From Gibbula magus (lineage: Eukaryota > Mollusca > Gastropoda > Trochida > Trochidae), in contig OW388299.1 of assembly GCA_936450465.1 (NCBI GenBank), forward strand, positions 40,931,548 through 40,995,547: a stretch of 64,000 nucleotides of DNA. The letters run 5' to 3'. The notes below the pieces were generated by a model that searched no databases, had not been told where the DNA came from, and worked only from the letters and a program-made list of their open reading frames with translations. Positions 21,891 to 34,250 of the stretch are shown here, in pieces; the first letter of the stretch is position 1; every line of letters begins with the position of its first letter. The position numbers and the translations under genes were made by a program.

Positions 21891-22348
21891 AGTGATTTTG
21901 TAATGCTGACAAGGCAATATTTTTATATGCCAGGTGAATATTTCTTCACATACAACCATCTCTCTTCTACCATTTGCAATGTTTTTCATAATCATTATAC
22001 GTTACCTAAACCCAATATTGAATTTAAAAAAATACCAACCCTAACTACTTTTGTTCAACCTGCCTCCTCGCATCATTTCGTAAAATTTGTTAGCACGTAC
22101 GAAAATAGAGGATGTCAGCTTATGGCAGATAATATGATGGTAGACCAATGATCTTGACTCAGGTACAGGTTCCAGTCACTCAATATTGCTATTTGAATAA
22201 ACGGTCTATGCTAACGTTACTGGGAAATTCCTTCGATGATAATGATGATAATGGACATTTGTCACTAAAGTAATTGTAACAAAAGGAAAGACGCTAGACG
22301 AACCATTCAAAAAGCGGTAATGATCGAGAAAACAGCATGTGGATGCAC
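21891..22348. other. No gene seen
   Basis: Unique AT-rich DNA. The 82-codon ORF at 21903 has no recognisable features. Confidence 0.5.
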
Positions 22349-22621
22349 TTAAAAGGAGGCTTCTATCGGGGTAGTTTTTGTGGAAACGAAATTTGGGAGA
22401 GAACTGAAACCATTCATCCGCGCTGCGAATGGGGAAAACTTCGCTACAGCATAACAACAAATTGTTTATTAGTTTTATAACATGTTATGTATTATGTGAA
22501 TACTCTATCAGTGTATGTCTTTAGTTATTAAAAACTTGCCAAATTAGGTACAATATAGCGTGTTTTCATTTCACATAAAGGAAAAAATATATCCAATATG
22601 GCGACATTACCCTCCCTTTAA
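22349..22621 (-). mobile_element. MITE family 3, reverse, shortened
   Basis: It begins TTAAAAGGAGGCTTCTATCG and ends ACATTACCCTCCCTTTAA. The interior matches 6453-6896 in reverse, with a deletion. Confidence 0.7.
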
Positions 22622-22659
22622 GGATGCCGGAACGGGGCCATCCGAAATTGGGAAAAACT

Positions 22660-22845
22660 AAGGGAAGAGAAGAACTGTTCACAACACACGGAGCTATCCA
22701 TGAAGAGTACCAGAAAGACGATGTTACATGTTTCGGAGTTGGTTGGTCTGATGAAGGAGTCAACCAACTTTGAAACATGTAACAACACCATTCCGGTACT
22801 CTTTGCGGATAGCTCTGTGTATTGTGAACGGTTCTCCTCTTCTCT
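22660..22845. repeat. Inverted repeat, arms about 85 bp
   Basis: AACTGTTCACAACACACGGAG and TGTTACATGTTTC on the left recur inverted on the right (GAAACATGTAACA, then GTGTATTGTGAACGGTTC), around a loop near 22750. The arms are about 85% matched by eye. It is probably a foldback MITE, but I found no other copy in the window. Confidence 0.75.
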
Positions 22846-22964
22846 AAAGTAATTGTAAAGATAAATTTCTGATATTTTGCACTTAAGCTTCTTTAGTAAT
22901 ACACATGATAATGTTTGCAACTTTTTAAATTAAACAAATTTTACTGCAAACTGATACAATCACT

Positions 22965-23505
22965 TTAAGGGTAACGAACCATGCTGTTCTAACTGAAATA
23001 AAGTGCTCTCACGAAAGGAGGGTAAACGTTTTAATGGCTAAATAATACTCCTCAATCAATAGAAAGAATTCTAAAATAAATGTACATGGTTCGGTTTAGC
23101 CATTTTCCTCTGAGCGGCCATTTGAAGGTGTTCACTTCAAAATGGCTGCTTGAAGGCGGCTCGAGTAATCTGACTGACTTAACAATACCTAAACACTCAG
23201 AGAAGAATTTTAGATATGACACTGTGATTGAATGGTGTACCATCTTTCAGTCTGAACTCTCAAAACCGCATGCATATGAGACCTTCAAATCTACCTCTCA
23301 CACTAAAGAGTTCCACAAAACAGGCGCTTTATACATCACAGCATTTTCTATCAATACGGATAACTATTTTCTGTGCATACAACTTATCGGGTTGTGTAAT
23401 GAGATGATTTACCCTCTAACGTAACAATGTTCTGTATAATCTTTAATAATAAATGGAAAATTTTAGAAATAATAATATGCAAAAAATGTGCAACAGTGCC
23501 TTTAA
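22965..23505 (-). mobile_element. MITE family 2, full length, reverse
   Basis: TTAA lies at 22965-22968 and 23502-23505, with ends AACCATGCTGTTC and TGTGCAACAGTGCCTTTAA. The 114-codon ORF is a MITE-internal frame, not a gene. Confidence 0.8.
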
Positions 23506-24526
23506 GACACTAGAATGAAGCTGTTCTCATTGATATGGGTGTGGTCATTCAGTTACAACACAGGCTCACTAAGCTAAGACTTTCCGTTTCTATGGCAACA
23601 GTACGTCAGCTGTGACCTGAAGGTGTAATTAGTGTAAGAAATCTGCTCAATACCAAAATAAAGACAACTTTTTATTACCATTTTGTATTGAGGTTGTATA
23701 AGCAGTGTTTGAAATAGATTTTCTTCTAATAAACAGTGTAATATATTTCACCGACTAAGATAGAATTACATTTGTATAAATCATTGACCTGACATAATTA
23801 TGTCAAAGTTCTTGTCAAACGTATCAAAAGTCGCACAGAGTTTATATCAGAACTGGAAACCTTGATCAATGATTCATGTTGAACGGATACAGAGTAGTGG
23901 CGGGGGGAAAGTAAAAAACTAAGGTGGGCTGATGTTATGTTTTTGTTATTCGTATGTTTTCACTTTTCCTTTCTGTTTATACTATAAAAACATGCTTATA
24001 TTGATAATTTTACATCAACTGATCAATTATAAAACTTAATTTTTGAGTCCAACTTGGTCTTATATCGATCCGTGTGTGTTTGCTTTAGCAATCTGAAATT
24101 TCTATTCTCTTACTGTATTTTCACAATTGTACAATTCCTTTGCGAAATACTAAGCATAGAAATTATAATGGGTCAAACATTTATCTACTGGAAGGGAGGG
24201 AACGTGTAAATATTAATACAATTAACTTGACCCGAGTGTTAAGATTTTACAAACTCATTTCGATGTATGTATATTACATTTATTACACTTTCACAGGTAT
24301 AACCACGTCTCACGGGTATGATTGGTTCCAATAAAAACCAATCACAACTGACCGTTAATGTTCTAATGATATATGCTGTGTAACACTGATGTATGATTGG
24401 TCCACCAGACACGCCTTTTTGACAATTGCCAGTGACAAGTCACGTGCATCAAGTACCACCTTTCGTCTACTTATCAAAACAGGATAATTATCCCGTAATC
24501 CGCTCTACAGGTCACTTGTTGATCAC
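23506..24526. other. No gene seen
   Basis: Unique AT-rich DNA; no repeat in common with other parts of the window was noticed. Confidence 0.5.
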
Positions 24527-24745
24527 AGGCCTACCAAAGAAAAAAGCGAATTGCAACGGAAAGAATCGAAATGCACACATATTTTGCATCGTAAATTAGC
24601 GATACGGAATGAAAAGACGCGAATCCACACACAAATGAGACGATCAGCAATTAAAAATACACGAGGACGCGAAATGAAAGAAATGAAGTGTGTTGCAATG
24701 CGATGCGATAGAAATAGAACCTGCACCTATTTTTGACGCATCGCA
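24527..24745. repeat. Dispersed repeat beginning CAGGCCTACCAAAGAAA
   Basis: The start and the GCGAATC...CAAATG...ATCAGCAATT core match 30188-30340. A CAGG-initial end suggests a hAT-like element, but I could not find convincing inverted ends. Confidence 0.5.
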
Positions 24746-25054
24746 TTTGAAATCTCAAGGTAATTGCATTGATGACGTAATATTTAACCACGTGGGTAAG
24801 GGTATTTTCCACCTCGTGTCTTTGGGGACTGGACAATCCGGTACGTGTTTTTGTTTCAACTTAACATCAAATACTTAAGACTAAGTTCTATCAATTGATT
24901 CACATACCATTTTATATAGGGATTTACTATATGCATCAATATTTTAGTATTTCATCATGAGTGATAAAAAAATCCTGTTGCATTACCAGTCTTTGAACGT
25001 CTTCTCAACCTCTTAGAAAAGAACTCTACACTCTATGATAAAAGAAGGAGAGAC
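24746..25054. other. No gene seen
   Basis: AT-rich, with a CCACGTG motif near 24788 but no gene context. Confidence 0.45.
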
Positions 25055-25056
25055 TA

Positions 25057-26451
25057 CCGTATATTACTGTGTATAAGACGACTTTTTTATACCAGAAAAT
25101 AGGGGGTCAAAGAAGGGGGTCGTCTTATACACAAGGGCTATGTTTCAGAAGAAGAAATTTTGAAGCTTCTTTGACGAACTCACGATGTTGAAACCGGAAA
25201 CAGCAATACAGAATAGAATCTATCGATGTCAACAGTGAACTCATGCTTACAAAATGGAAATAAACTATACTTTTATAATTATTATGTTTTATTATGGGTT
25301 TTTTTTATAACTCTATGGAGTTAAATACATAAAATATATTTAATAATTAATTCAAACATAATAGGTTGACGGACCAAAAGTGGTACCAGCAGTCAAGCAA
25401 ACGATCGATAAATTCAGTGACGTGGACCAATGAAATTCTACAACTTTCCATTCATTCATGACGTGAACCAATGAAATTCTACAACTAACCTATTCATTCA
25501 TAAAACTTGACAAGCTTATCTCGTGTCACGTGTCATTGACGTAATGTTAATTCCAATCAGGGCAGTTATTCATTAACGTATCCGGTAATTATCTTAGCTT
25601 TGTTGTATTCTTATCAGTAATTGGTCTGTATATCCTTCTCTGGTTTGAAGTGGTTGTTTACATGGTCAACGTTAAATAAACACGTCTTTAGCTTGAGAAG
25701 TTTACTGCATTGAGTGGCCCCTCGCTATAACACGTTGGGAGCCAAATACTGACAGCCGCGTAATAGAGAATCAGCGCTAAAGCGAACCAGAGTTGGAATG
25801 AAAAATAATGGCTTGACTTCAGCTATCAAACATAACCAACCTTTCACCAGCATTCTGCAGTATTAAATACAACTAGTTCAACTTTGTTTATAAGAAGGGA
25901 CAAATATTTACAATACTACGATAGAAATCTAGACATTAAATCTTGCTTGGCTTCGGGCATGCGCAATCAAGCTTGGTTATCAAAGCTCTTCACACCATTT
26001 TAATCTTATAAACACTGAAGCGACTTCTAAATCTGTGTATGGAGTATCGGCTTTGTTTAGATGCATGGCGAATATTTACGATAGATTGTTGACTGTAGTG
26101 TTGCTAATCTCACTTGAACTGACAAGAAAATGACATATCATTAAAAAATAAGAACAAACACCGTAAGAAAACGTATGTATTTTTTATTTTGGTACATTTA
26201 AAACAATTTATTTAAAAAACAGACGATTATAACAAAACATTTATGTCATGTTACTTAAAAAATTACCGTATCAACTTACCGTTACCAAATCTTACCAACG
26301 TGTTTTCCCATCATGGCATGTCGACCTGTTTCCACGTTTGCTAGAAGGGGGTCGCCTTATACATGAGATACATGGTTTTTACCTGATTTTAGGGGTCTGA
26401 GAAAGGGGGTCGTCTTATACACAGGGTCGCCTTATACACTGTAATATACGG
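25057..26451. mobile_element. TA-flanked DNA transposon (1395 bp, non-autonomous)
   Basis: The left end CCGTATATTACTGTGTATAA and right end TTATACACTGTAATATACGG are inverted, with TA on each side. This is a Tc1/mariner-pogo type boundary. Sub-terminal AGGGGGTCGTCTTATACACA is repeated near both ends. A decayed Tigger-like left end (GTGGCCCCTCGCTATAACACG) is embedded at about 25708. No transposase frame is left. Confidence 0.8.
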
Positions 26452-26453
26452 TA

Positions 26454-27108
26454 TTAATTGTATTTCAGAAACATGCGGTCTACATATCGCAATTGATGAC
26501 GCATGTAATGTGAATGAAAAACGCATACATTGATGAATGCGTCCAAAAAATCTGACGCAGTGTGAAACGTGCCTAAGTATGTGTGAACACGAATGCCCCG
26601 TCGAATATTGTTTCCACAAAAAATACCAGATAGAACCCTCTCTTTTGTTTTCTTCACCTCACTCTAAAATAAAAATGAATTGGATCATCCACGAATTGAA
26701 CGTAACCAATGACTTTGACAAATGTGAGTTCTCAACGTTAACTCTTGACATTGACAAGTTGTTTTCTCAGGAAGGTAATTGAGAGTGAGATTGTTATTGC
26801 AGCGAGTCTGGCCTGTGTGTAATGTGAGAGAGATCAGTCTCTTAGTGATCAATAGCCTTCATTTCTCAGATGGGCAGACGGCAAACATGTCAATCAAATT
26901 ACTTGATTAAGGCAATATCTGAATACCTGATCACATATCAATTGACTGCTTGGCTGCAAGTCAATCATCTTTGACAAATGATATCAGTAGGATTAATTAC
27001 AATTGTCACCATTATTAACCCTTTGCATGCCATCGCAAAATATTCCATCATAGCCATTCAGAATTGATAACAACGGTTTTGTATGAAGATGATTAACTCT
27101 AAACCTGC
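26454..27108. other. No gene seen; MITE remnant
   Basis: A family 3 right-end remnant (TTTCCACAAAAAATACCAGA, then TAGAACCCTC) sits at 26610-26645. A lone piggyBac-like end (TTAACCCTTTGCATGCC) lies at about 27015. Confidence 0.45.
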
Positions 27109-27360
27109 GGTCCAGGCACAGGGGTTCGAATCGCTGTTTTGACCATATTTTTCAAAATTCAAAATCTCGATTTTTGCTTTCATATACTGTTTATATACGA
27201 TTATGTGAGCTTATATTCCAAATTTGAGCGAAATCGGTTGAGAAATAAAGATTTGGGATAAATATACCCGCTATTGATATAAAGACACAAGGGAGGACAC
27301 TTGCTCTACGAACTTCTGATCGAAAACTGGACTGCCAAACTATTCTAACGTGCGGTTCGA

Positions 27361-27600
27361 TCAATCTTTGCTTTCCTCATAAAATGAGGCATTGAACATA
27401 TAGACAAGTATTTTGGCTTTCTGTGAATCCCAACCAATGTCTCCAACTTCACGCCACATTTGACCACTGACCCTCGCAATGACCCAACCCTCCTTTTTGT
27501 ACATATATGTGGACGAAATCGGGAAAACATCGGTTTTTCCGGAAATCATACACGTCTCTTCGCAATCGCTCGGAAATAGAAAACGCCTCCCATTGGTCAA
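27361..27600 (-). CDS. 79-codon frame in the left arm of the foldback element
   Basis: The frame opens at a non-ATG codon (TTG), with the first ATG about 17 codons in, and reads outward from the interior. Composition is protein-like (KEGWVIARVSGQMWREVGD). The right-arm copy differs at one residue (PISS versus PMSS). The family is not recognised. Arm identity alone could preserve it, so coding status is uncertain. Confidence 0.25.
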   Translation of the reverse strand: MTNGRRFLFPSDCEETCMISGKTDVFPISSTYMYKKEGWVIARVSGQMWREVGDIGWDSQKAKILVYMFNASFYEESKD

Positions 27601-27840
27601 TTATGACGTGTGAGGATATTATTAATGATGTTTTGCCAGTTTGATGTGTTTATATCGGACATACGTTATATGTTATGGGTTAGACATTCTTTCGTTGTGA
27701 GTGATATTATTTAAGGTATTTATTCGACATGCATATGAAGAATCATTGTTAAAGTTCGTAGCAACTGTCCACGCATATCTCCGATGTGTCAGGTTTATTC
27801 TCTCAGAACTTAATAGCTTAGGTCCATTTTTCATCAACAG

Positions 27841-28225
27841 TGTGTTGTGAGAAACATTAAAAATCAAATTACCTTTTGATACTAATAAAGAAAGGTAGTG
27901 GTATTATGGTTGTGTGAAATACTTTGTGTTTTATGGTAAAATATCATCTGCTCTACAACCTTATATAAATAAGCATGTCATAAAAAAAATCAATTTCCAG
28001 TAAAGAATTATCTCCCTTTGCCAATACTGTTCATGTGTTGTGAGAAACATTAAAAATCAAATTACTTTTGGATACTAATAAAGAAAGGTAATGGTATTAT
28101 GATTGTGTGAAATAGTTTATGTTTTATGGTATATCTTTTAACTGCTCTGCAACCTTATATGAAAGAATTATGTACTGATATTTCAATTTACCCAGTAAGG
28201 AGTTATCTCCCTTTGCCAATACTTT
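27841..28225 (+). repeat. Two-copy tandem duplication, about 195-bp unit
   Basis: GTGTTGTGAGAAACATTAAA begins the unit near 27841 and again near 28036. Each unit ends near TTATCTCCCTTTGCCAATAC. Confidence 0.85.
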
Positions 28226-29015
28226 TCATAAATATTCAACTTCCAGCATCAAAGTACTCAGAAACTGGTCCATCACACTTATTTTTTGTTCATCATATAT
28301 TATTCTTCAGCGGTACGTTTTCTACAAGTTTTATCATGTTTGGTTCATTATCATTAATTTTTATTCTTGTACGGGACTTTTGAAGAAACTATATAAATAA
28401 ATCTGAACCAGAAAATACAGTTGGGACACGTCATGTTTTGAAATTACAATCTCTTTGAAACAATGCTCGTTCCAATCAATGTAATAATGACTGGCCATTT
28501 TAATCCAAAACAGTACATATTTATGATTTAGAGAAACATCATATTCTGTGACAGTCGATTCTATTACAAAATTCAACAGTCCAACTATACTTTTGAAATT
28601 ACCAGTGCTATTGTGTTTATCAGTTTTCAGTCTTTATTCATATGTATTTTCATGTTTTGGGATTTGTTGAAGTTAAAATGTAAATCAACTGATCTAGAAT
28701 TTTCTTGTATTTAAATTCAATGTATTGAATTCAGAAATATTCCTTAAGAATACGAACTACTTTTAAGTTCATTTAATGCAAGTTTTACTGTATATATTAC
28801 ATTTATTTGAAACATATCAATATTACCGTTTTACCAATGCCATAAATCATGGGAAAATATGGTCCCATAACAATTCACCCTTGACTGCCCCAACTACTTG
28901 TTATATATTTTGCTTGATAAATTAAATTAGAAATGGATAATCGTTTTTAAACACGTATTTTTAATTAGAACATAAGTCAATTATAATTGAAGTGTAAAAA
29001 ATTTGGGATTCATTT

Positions 29016-29061
29016 CAGTGGCGGACCCCCCCCCCTTTAAAAATTCCTGGATCCGCCACTG
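29016..29061. repeat. 46-bp CAGTGGCGGA hairpin
   Basis: CAGTGGCGGA and TCCGCCACTG form inverted ends around a C-run. CATTT lies on both sides. It may be a minimal MITE inserted in the foldback interior. Confidence 0.5.
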
Positions 29062-29557
29062 CATTTCCTAAATCAAAGTAATGAAACTTTACTGAATAAA
29101 CGTAAAATTGCAATGGAAATGGAAGTGAATGTTGGCATAATATCATTGAACTGAGAGTGAGATCAAATAACGTGACAGTGAACGGACACAATGTTTATAC
29201 AAAATATTATTTTCATGGGAAGTGGTGCTTATATAGTTTGTAAATAGGATCGGATACATTTATTTACGATCGTTGCCTATCAATCGGCACGATGGTCATT
29301 GTATGTTCGTCATTCCACATATGCAATATTTCCGCATTCGTTTTACGGTGCAACAAAAATATTTGCTTGTCAAATGTGTTTAACATTTATCGAACTAATA
29401 ATTAGATAACCTAATGATTTATTTCATTATTTCATTTGATATTTCCGTTTCGCAGACAATAACTGACCAAATCATTCGGAATGTAAGTGACTCGCCTTGG
29501 CCAAACTGGTAACAGTTATCTCCCTTGAGTAAGGGGCGTGGTTAACTGACGTCATAA

Positions 29558-29797
29558 TTGACCAATGGGAGGCGTTTTCTATTTCCGAGCGATTGCGAAG
29601 AGACGTGTATGATTTCCGGAAAAACCGATGTTTTCCCGATGTCGTCCACATATATGTACAAAAAGGAGGGTTGGGTCATTGCGAGGGTCAGTGGTCAAAT
29701 GTGGCGTGAAGTTGGAGACATTGGTTGGGATTCACAGAAAGCCAAAATACTTGTCTATATGTTCAATGCCTCATTTTATGAGGAAAGCAAAGATTGA
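29558..29797 (+). CDS. 79-codon frame in the right arm of the foldback element
   Basis: Mirror copy of the left-arm frame, also starting at TTG after a TAA, reading outward and ending ASFYEESKD. No promoter or splice evidence is visible. Confidence 0.25.
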   Translation: MTNGRRFLFPSDCEETCMISGKTDVFPMSSTYMYKKEGWVIARVSGQMWREVGDIGWDSQKAKILVYMFNASFYEESKD

Positions 29798-30046
29798 TCG
29801 AACCGCACGTTAGAATAGTTTGGCAGTCCAGTTTTCGATCAGAAGTTCGTAGAGCAAGTGTCCTCCCTTGTGTCTTTATATCAATAGCGGGTATATTTAT
29901 CCCAAATCTTTATTTCTTTACCGATTTCGCTCAAATTTGGAATATAAGCTCACATAATCGTATATAAACAGTATATGAAAGCAAAATTCGAGATTTTGAA
30001 TTTTGAAAAATATGGTCAAAACAGCGATTCGAACCCCTGTGGGTCC

Positions 30047-30151
30047 AGGACCCATATTTTCGAAGCTCTCTTAGTGCTAAGAAAGTCGTTAGTGCCATAC
30101 ATTCACATTAACTTACGACTTAGCACTAAGACAGCTTCGAAAATATGGGCC
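30047..30151. repeat. Palindrome with 40-bp arms
   Basis: CCCATATTTTCGAAGCT, then CTTAGTGCTAAG, recurs inverted as CTTAGCACTAAG, then AGCTTCGAAAATATGGG. It adjoins the right target duplication of the foldback element, which may have landed at its edge. Confidence 0.8.
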
Positions 30152-30187
30152 TTGGAATATTGTATTGTAGTCTTCTAAAGGCTGCAA

Positions 30188-30340
30188 TCAGGCCTACCAA
30201 AGAAACAAAATATTTTGCGTTGAAAAGCATCGAAAAGCATCGAAAAGCACATATTTATAGACAAATTCGCATCACAATTTAGAGGTATGGAATGAACTGA
30301 AGCGAATCTGCAAACAAATGCACCAATCAGCAATTTTTAA
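30188..30340. repeat. Second copy of the CAGGCCTACCAAAG repeat
   Basis: It shares CAGGCCTACCAAAGAAA and a downstream GCGAATC and ATCAGCAATT core with 24527-24745. It also holds GCATCGAAAA triplicated. Confidence 0.5.
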
Positions 30341-30574
30341 CAAACGATGATGCAAAATAAGACTCGCAAAGTATTTTAATTGTGTCATGGTTTGCATGCA
30401 TTTGATATTGTTTGTTAATATTTATTTTCTAAGATTTTAAAATAAAATCAATATAGTCATAAGCGCTGGGAAGTGTTCAAATTAACACATTAATCATAAA
30501 ATGAAACGTTGCCGTGTACATGACGTCATATATATTGAGTACAATTATTTTTTAAAATCTGTACGTAACTGATG

Positions 30575-30890
30575 AGGTGCAGGATAGCCCAGTTGTTAGC
30601 GTGGTCGGCTTCGGATCAAGAGGTCCGTTGTTTGAATCCCGCCAGGGGCACGGCAACTTTGTCTGCAGTAGAGAACTGTTCTACATGCAGTAAGGTTTGG
30701 GTGCAATGCTCCACTGAATTTCAGTGCAGTACCACACATGGTTTGCAGTTGTTGTTTGCAGGTTTCACCACAATACATAGCCACATGATGTTGCGGGCTT
30801 TCTCCCTGCAGTAATACTAACAGCCATGATATAAGTGAAATACTCTTGAAAACGGCGTTTAACACCAAATCACTTCACCTCATCTCACAT
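30575..30890 (+). mobile_element. SINE family A, nearly full length
   Basis: The tRNA-Arg-like head has a mutated B box (TGTTTGAATCC). The common body follows, then the tail GAAATACTCTTGAAAACGGC and TCACTTCACCTCATC-type CACCT repeats. Confidence 0.88.
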
Positions 30891-32120
30891 TACTGATGTG
30901 ATACTAATCCCTATAAAATTGTTTGTAAAAAAAAGTGCAGTTGGACAAGGAAGTTCATGTTTTCCATCATGAATTGATAACAGAATTTTCGAAAGATCTT
31001 GGTTAATTTCAATTGTCAATGTTCCACAAATAAAATGACATTAAAAAAAAATTCCAGTCAAAAAGGACATTTCATCCCGGATCTATCGGCAAGTCCAAGA
31101 ATGATGAATTCCCTAATAGTCAAATCAAGGAAATTTACACTTGCAATTAGATTTTTTTTCATGTACAAAGTATTTAACAAATATCTTTGAAACCACGCCT
31201 TCAATGATGTTGTTTGGTATTATCTCGAATCCCTATTATTGTGAAATAGGTATCGCTAATAGCTGTTAAACTAAATAGCCCTGTGTGTGGTGTTAATTGC
31301 TTTGGTGCGAGACCAGATTTCCAACTTTTGCATCTTTATTTTAAATTGTAGGAAAAATACATAGACTGTATCTATTTAATTTTGCTATTATCGGACAATT
31401 GCAAGTGTAAGTTTGATTTCAACCAGTGACCGATGTAGATAGATCCTCAAATGTTTTTTGTTGTGTAAATTACATTGACTTGATATACCTGTGTTAATTC
31501 GTAATGTTAATTGCCAATCAGGGCAGTGAAATTGTTTTAGCTTTGTTGTGAAATTAACTGTAATTGGTCTATATATCCTCTTGCAATTTCAAGTTGTTAT
31601 TTGTAGCTCTCTGTGATCTGTTTAATTCAGAATGTTCCAAAATTTTTAAAATCGAAAAGCCGCATTTGTTTGCGAATTTTATTTCAAGTAAACACCTGAT
31701 TTAAATAACTATCAAAACTATTGATGGTTAGCCCAGCTATCGATACTATTGACTGTTTTAAAAATGACTATCGATGAAGTACTATCGTCATAACAACTAT
31801 CGCAATAAGTCGATAGTTTGGTCAATCGTTACATCCCTACTGTGTACTGTCTGTAATGAAGCAAATATGGGCTGAATGACAAAGAAGACGAAGATCATTT
31901 ACAGCAGATACACCCTCTTGGTGTGGAAGATGACCCTACTGTATAACATGGATCTCATAGCTAAGTGAAATGTGAGAATGATTATCTTTTATAACAAGAG
32001 TTTACTAATTAATGAGAGACAAGTCCTAGTTATCATCGGCTGAGATTTGTGACTTCGGATCAAAAGGTCAGGCTCATGAACAAATCTTAGCTAAGCACTT
32101 TTTTTGTAATGGTCAGCATC
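30891..32120. other. No gene seen; ATCGATAG-rich tract
   Basis: At 31725-31835 ACTATCGATA variants recur and end GTTACATCCCTAC, possibly the right end of an old MITE. Otherwise unique AT-rich DNA. Confidence 0.45.
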
Positions 32121-32440
32121 TTTAGAGGGAAAGTTCTATCAGCGATCTTTTGGCAGCATCTGCCATCATTGTTTCTTGGCATTACGTGAAATGCAAACCC
32201 GCTCCATTTAACCCAATTTTTAATTTTTGAATAATAAGACATAAACACCAATAGAATATGCACATAGTAACACTTAATGTATAATAAAACACATAAATAG
32301 TATGCTATTAACCCGTAGCAAAGTTGATGAATGGCTTCAGTTCTCATTGTTTTTATATTTAAACAAACTTGCGCTTGTCGTTATCAATATGTGAAATATA
32401 AAGTCATGAAAATATTACCTCCATTAATATCCTCTTAAAT
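32121..32440 (+). mobile_element. MITE family 3, 3'-decayed
   Basis: TTTAGAGGGAAAGTTCTATC starts the copy, and similarity to 6453-6896 continues to about 32435. The right terminus is lost. Confidence 0.65.
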
Positions 32441-33714
32441 TTCTTTCCACAATCCAAATGACCTCACATCTCCAATGTTTTATATGAATGGGTGCTATGT
32501 ATGATGTGGTAGTTTGGTATAATTGTTACGGTGAATGGAAACAATTCCAGCAATACTTGTACATACTTCTCTGGACAATGATGACCTAGATGAAATAATC
32601 TAACCACTTGACCGCTGAGTGTTTTGGACTGTGAAATCTCAGCTGGTATTTGGCTAGATGAAGTCTTGTTCTTAATTAAAACATAATTAACTCACTGGTT
32701 GGCTTTGATAATTGTAAGGGTCTTTGTCAGTAGAGAGGATGTTTTAATAGCAAAATTAAGATTTTGCTCTAAGTCCTTTACAATTCAAAGTTACCAAAAT
32801 CAAGTACCTTATCTGACTTATAAATCAAAATAGAAACTCAATTTAGTCTCTCACAGCAGAGAAGAATCTTTTGTTTGAAAATAAAGACTGAAGCTGTGGT
32901 ATTTATTTACAGGTTCTTAATAATTCACAGGGCCCTATATCAAGTGCCTTATCTGACTTACAAATCAATAGAAACAAAAATAAATTCTCTCTCCTCCAAA
33001 TTTAATTTAAAAAACCTTACATCTTTACTGTTATACACAGAAGTCGGAATTTTCGCTCTCCACAATTTGGTTAAAAAAACCTTACTGTTATTGACAGAAG
33101 TCTGAATTTACCAGCAGGTTCCATTTGGTCAATACAACACATTTCTTTGATTATTTTAGTTTCCCATATAAAATCAAATAAGTAAGTAAGCATGACTAAA
33201 TGTTCTTAGTTAGCTGTGACAGCTTTCTTTACTGAGCAGTGGGTGTACCTAATCTCAACTCTACTTAATTAGTACATGGACAGGTTACTTTTCATTACTT
33301 ATATACGTCAAAGAGTCAAAATGTTTCGTTGCCATAGTAATTTGACCAATGAAATAGTTTCCTTTGACTCATTTAAATCTTGTTTTCCGTCTGGGAATTA
33401 GATTTATCGGAAATGTTAATTTGTCGCAAATGTTAACAACGTACACGATACTGTAAAAACATGAGTCACATTGCCATTATACACAGTGGGGGGTGGCGGG
33501 TGGGGGGTGTATGATTTGACGAACCCCTTTGTAAATTCCTAGATCTGCCCGAGATATATCTTATCCGTGTGTATCGGTACGGATAGAAATAGAATTATTG
33601 CAATGCAAATATTTCATTTCAAGAATTTCTGATTTAGATATACTTTGTATCAAGTGTTTTTGAGTTGTCAATACATTATCAAGTTGAATTACACAGTAAA
33701 TTACTGTAAGTACA
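32441..33714. other. No gene seen
   Basis: AT-rich with a short duplicated phrase (AGTGCCTTATCTGACTTA/AGTACCTTATCTGACTTA near 32800 and 32940). No exon was identified. Confidence 0.5.
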
Positions 33715-34250
33715 CAATGTTATAAGTAAAATTATCATGTTAGTGATAAACACTTATTTTCAGAATATTTTTCAAAATAATACTTGATTTGTCATGATGA
33801 TGTGATGCTATGAACGATGTAATGACATCAAGTTTCTTCCATGAGTATGACATTGCCGTATGTTAGCGATAAACACTTAATTTCAAATGATGTCCAAGGG
33901 CAAAATATTGTTACGTCATGGTGATTAGATGCTATGAACAATGTAATGACATCAAGTTTCTTTCATGAGTATGACATTGCCTTATGTTAGCGATAAACAC
34001 TTATTTAAAATGATGCCACTAGGGCAAAACAATGTTATTTCATTGTGATGTGATGTTATGGACAATATGTAATGACATACAGTTTCTTCCATGTCCATGA
34101 GTATGACATTGCCTTATGTTAGTGATAAACAATTATTTCAGATGATTCCGAAGTAAAATGTTATTAGGTCATGGTGATGTGATACTATGAACAATGCTAT
34201 GACATACAGTTTCTTCAATGATTATAATGTTCGTTACAAATAAGGTCATA
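33715..34250 (+). repeat. Tandem array, about 125-bp unit, four copies
   Basis: GATAAACACTTATTT-type starts occur near 33743, 33866, 33991 and 34121. Each unit carries GATGTGATGCTATGAACAATG and CATGAGTATGACATTGCC variants. A related single unit lies near 41165-41270. Confidence 0.85.

Larger units (their letters stand above)
27117..30041. mobile_element. Long-inverted-repeat (foldback) DNA element, 2.9 kb
   Basis: Two 493-bp arms (27117-27609 and 29549-30041) are inverted, about 97% identical and equal in length. Both end CACAGGGGTTCGAATCG. The flanks are GGTCCAGG at 27109-27116 and 30042-30049, an 8-bp target duplication. The 1.94-kb interior has no transposase. It holds a 195-bp tandem duplication and a tiny CAGTGGCGGA hairpin. 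An 8-bp duplication points to hAT, P or Merlin-like chemistry; very long arms are more usual in MULE or foldback elements. The superfamily is open. Confidence 0.85.
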
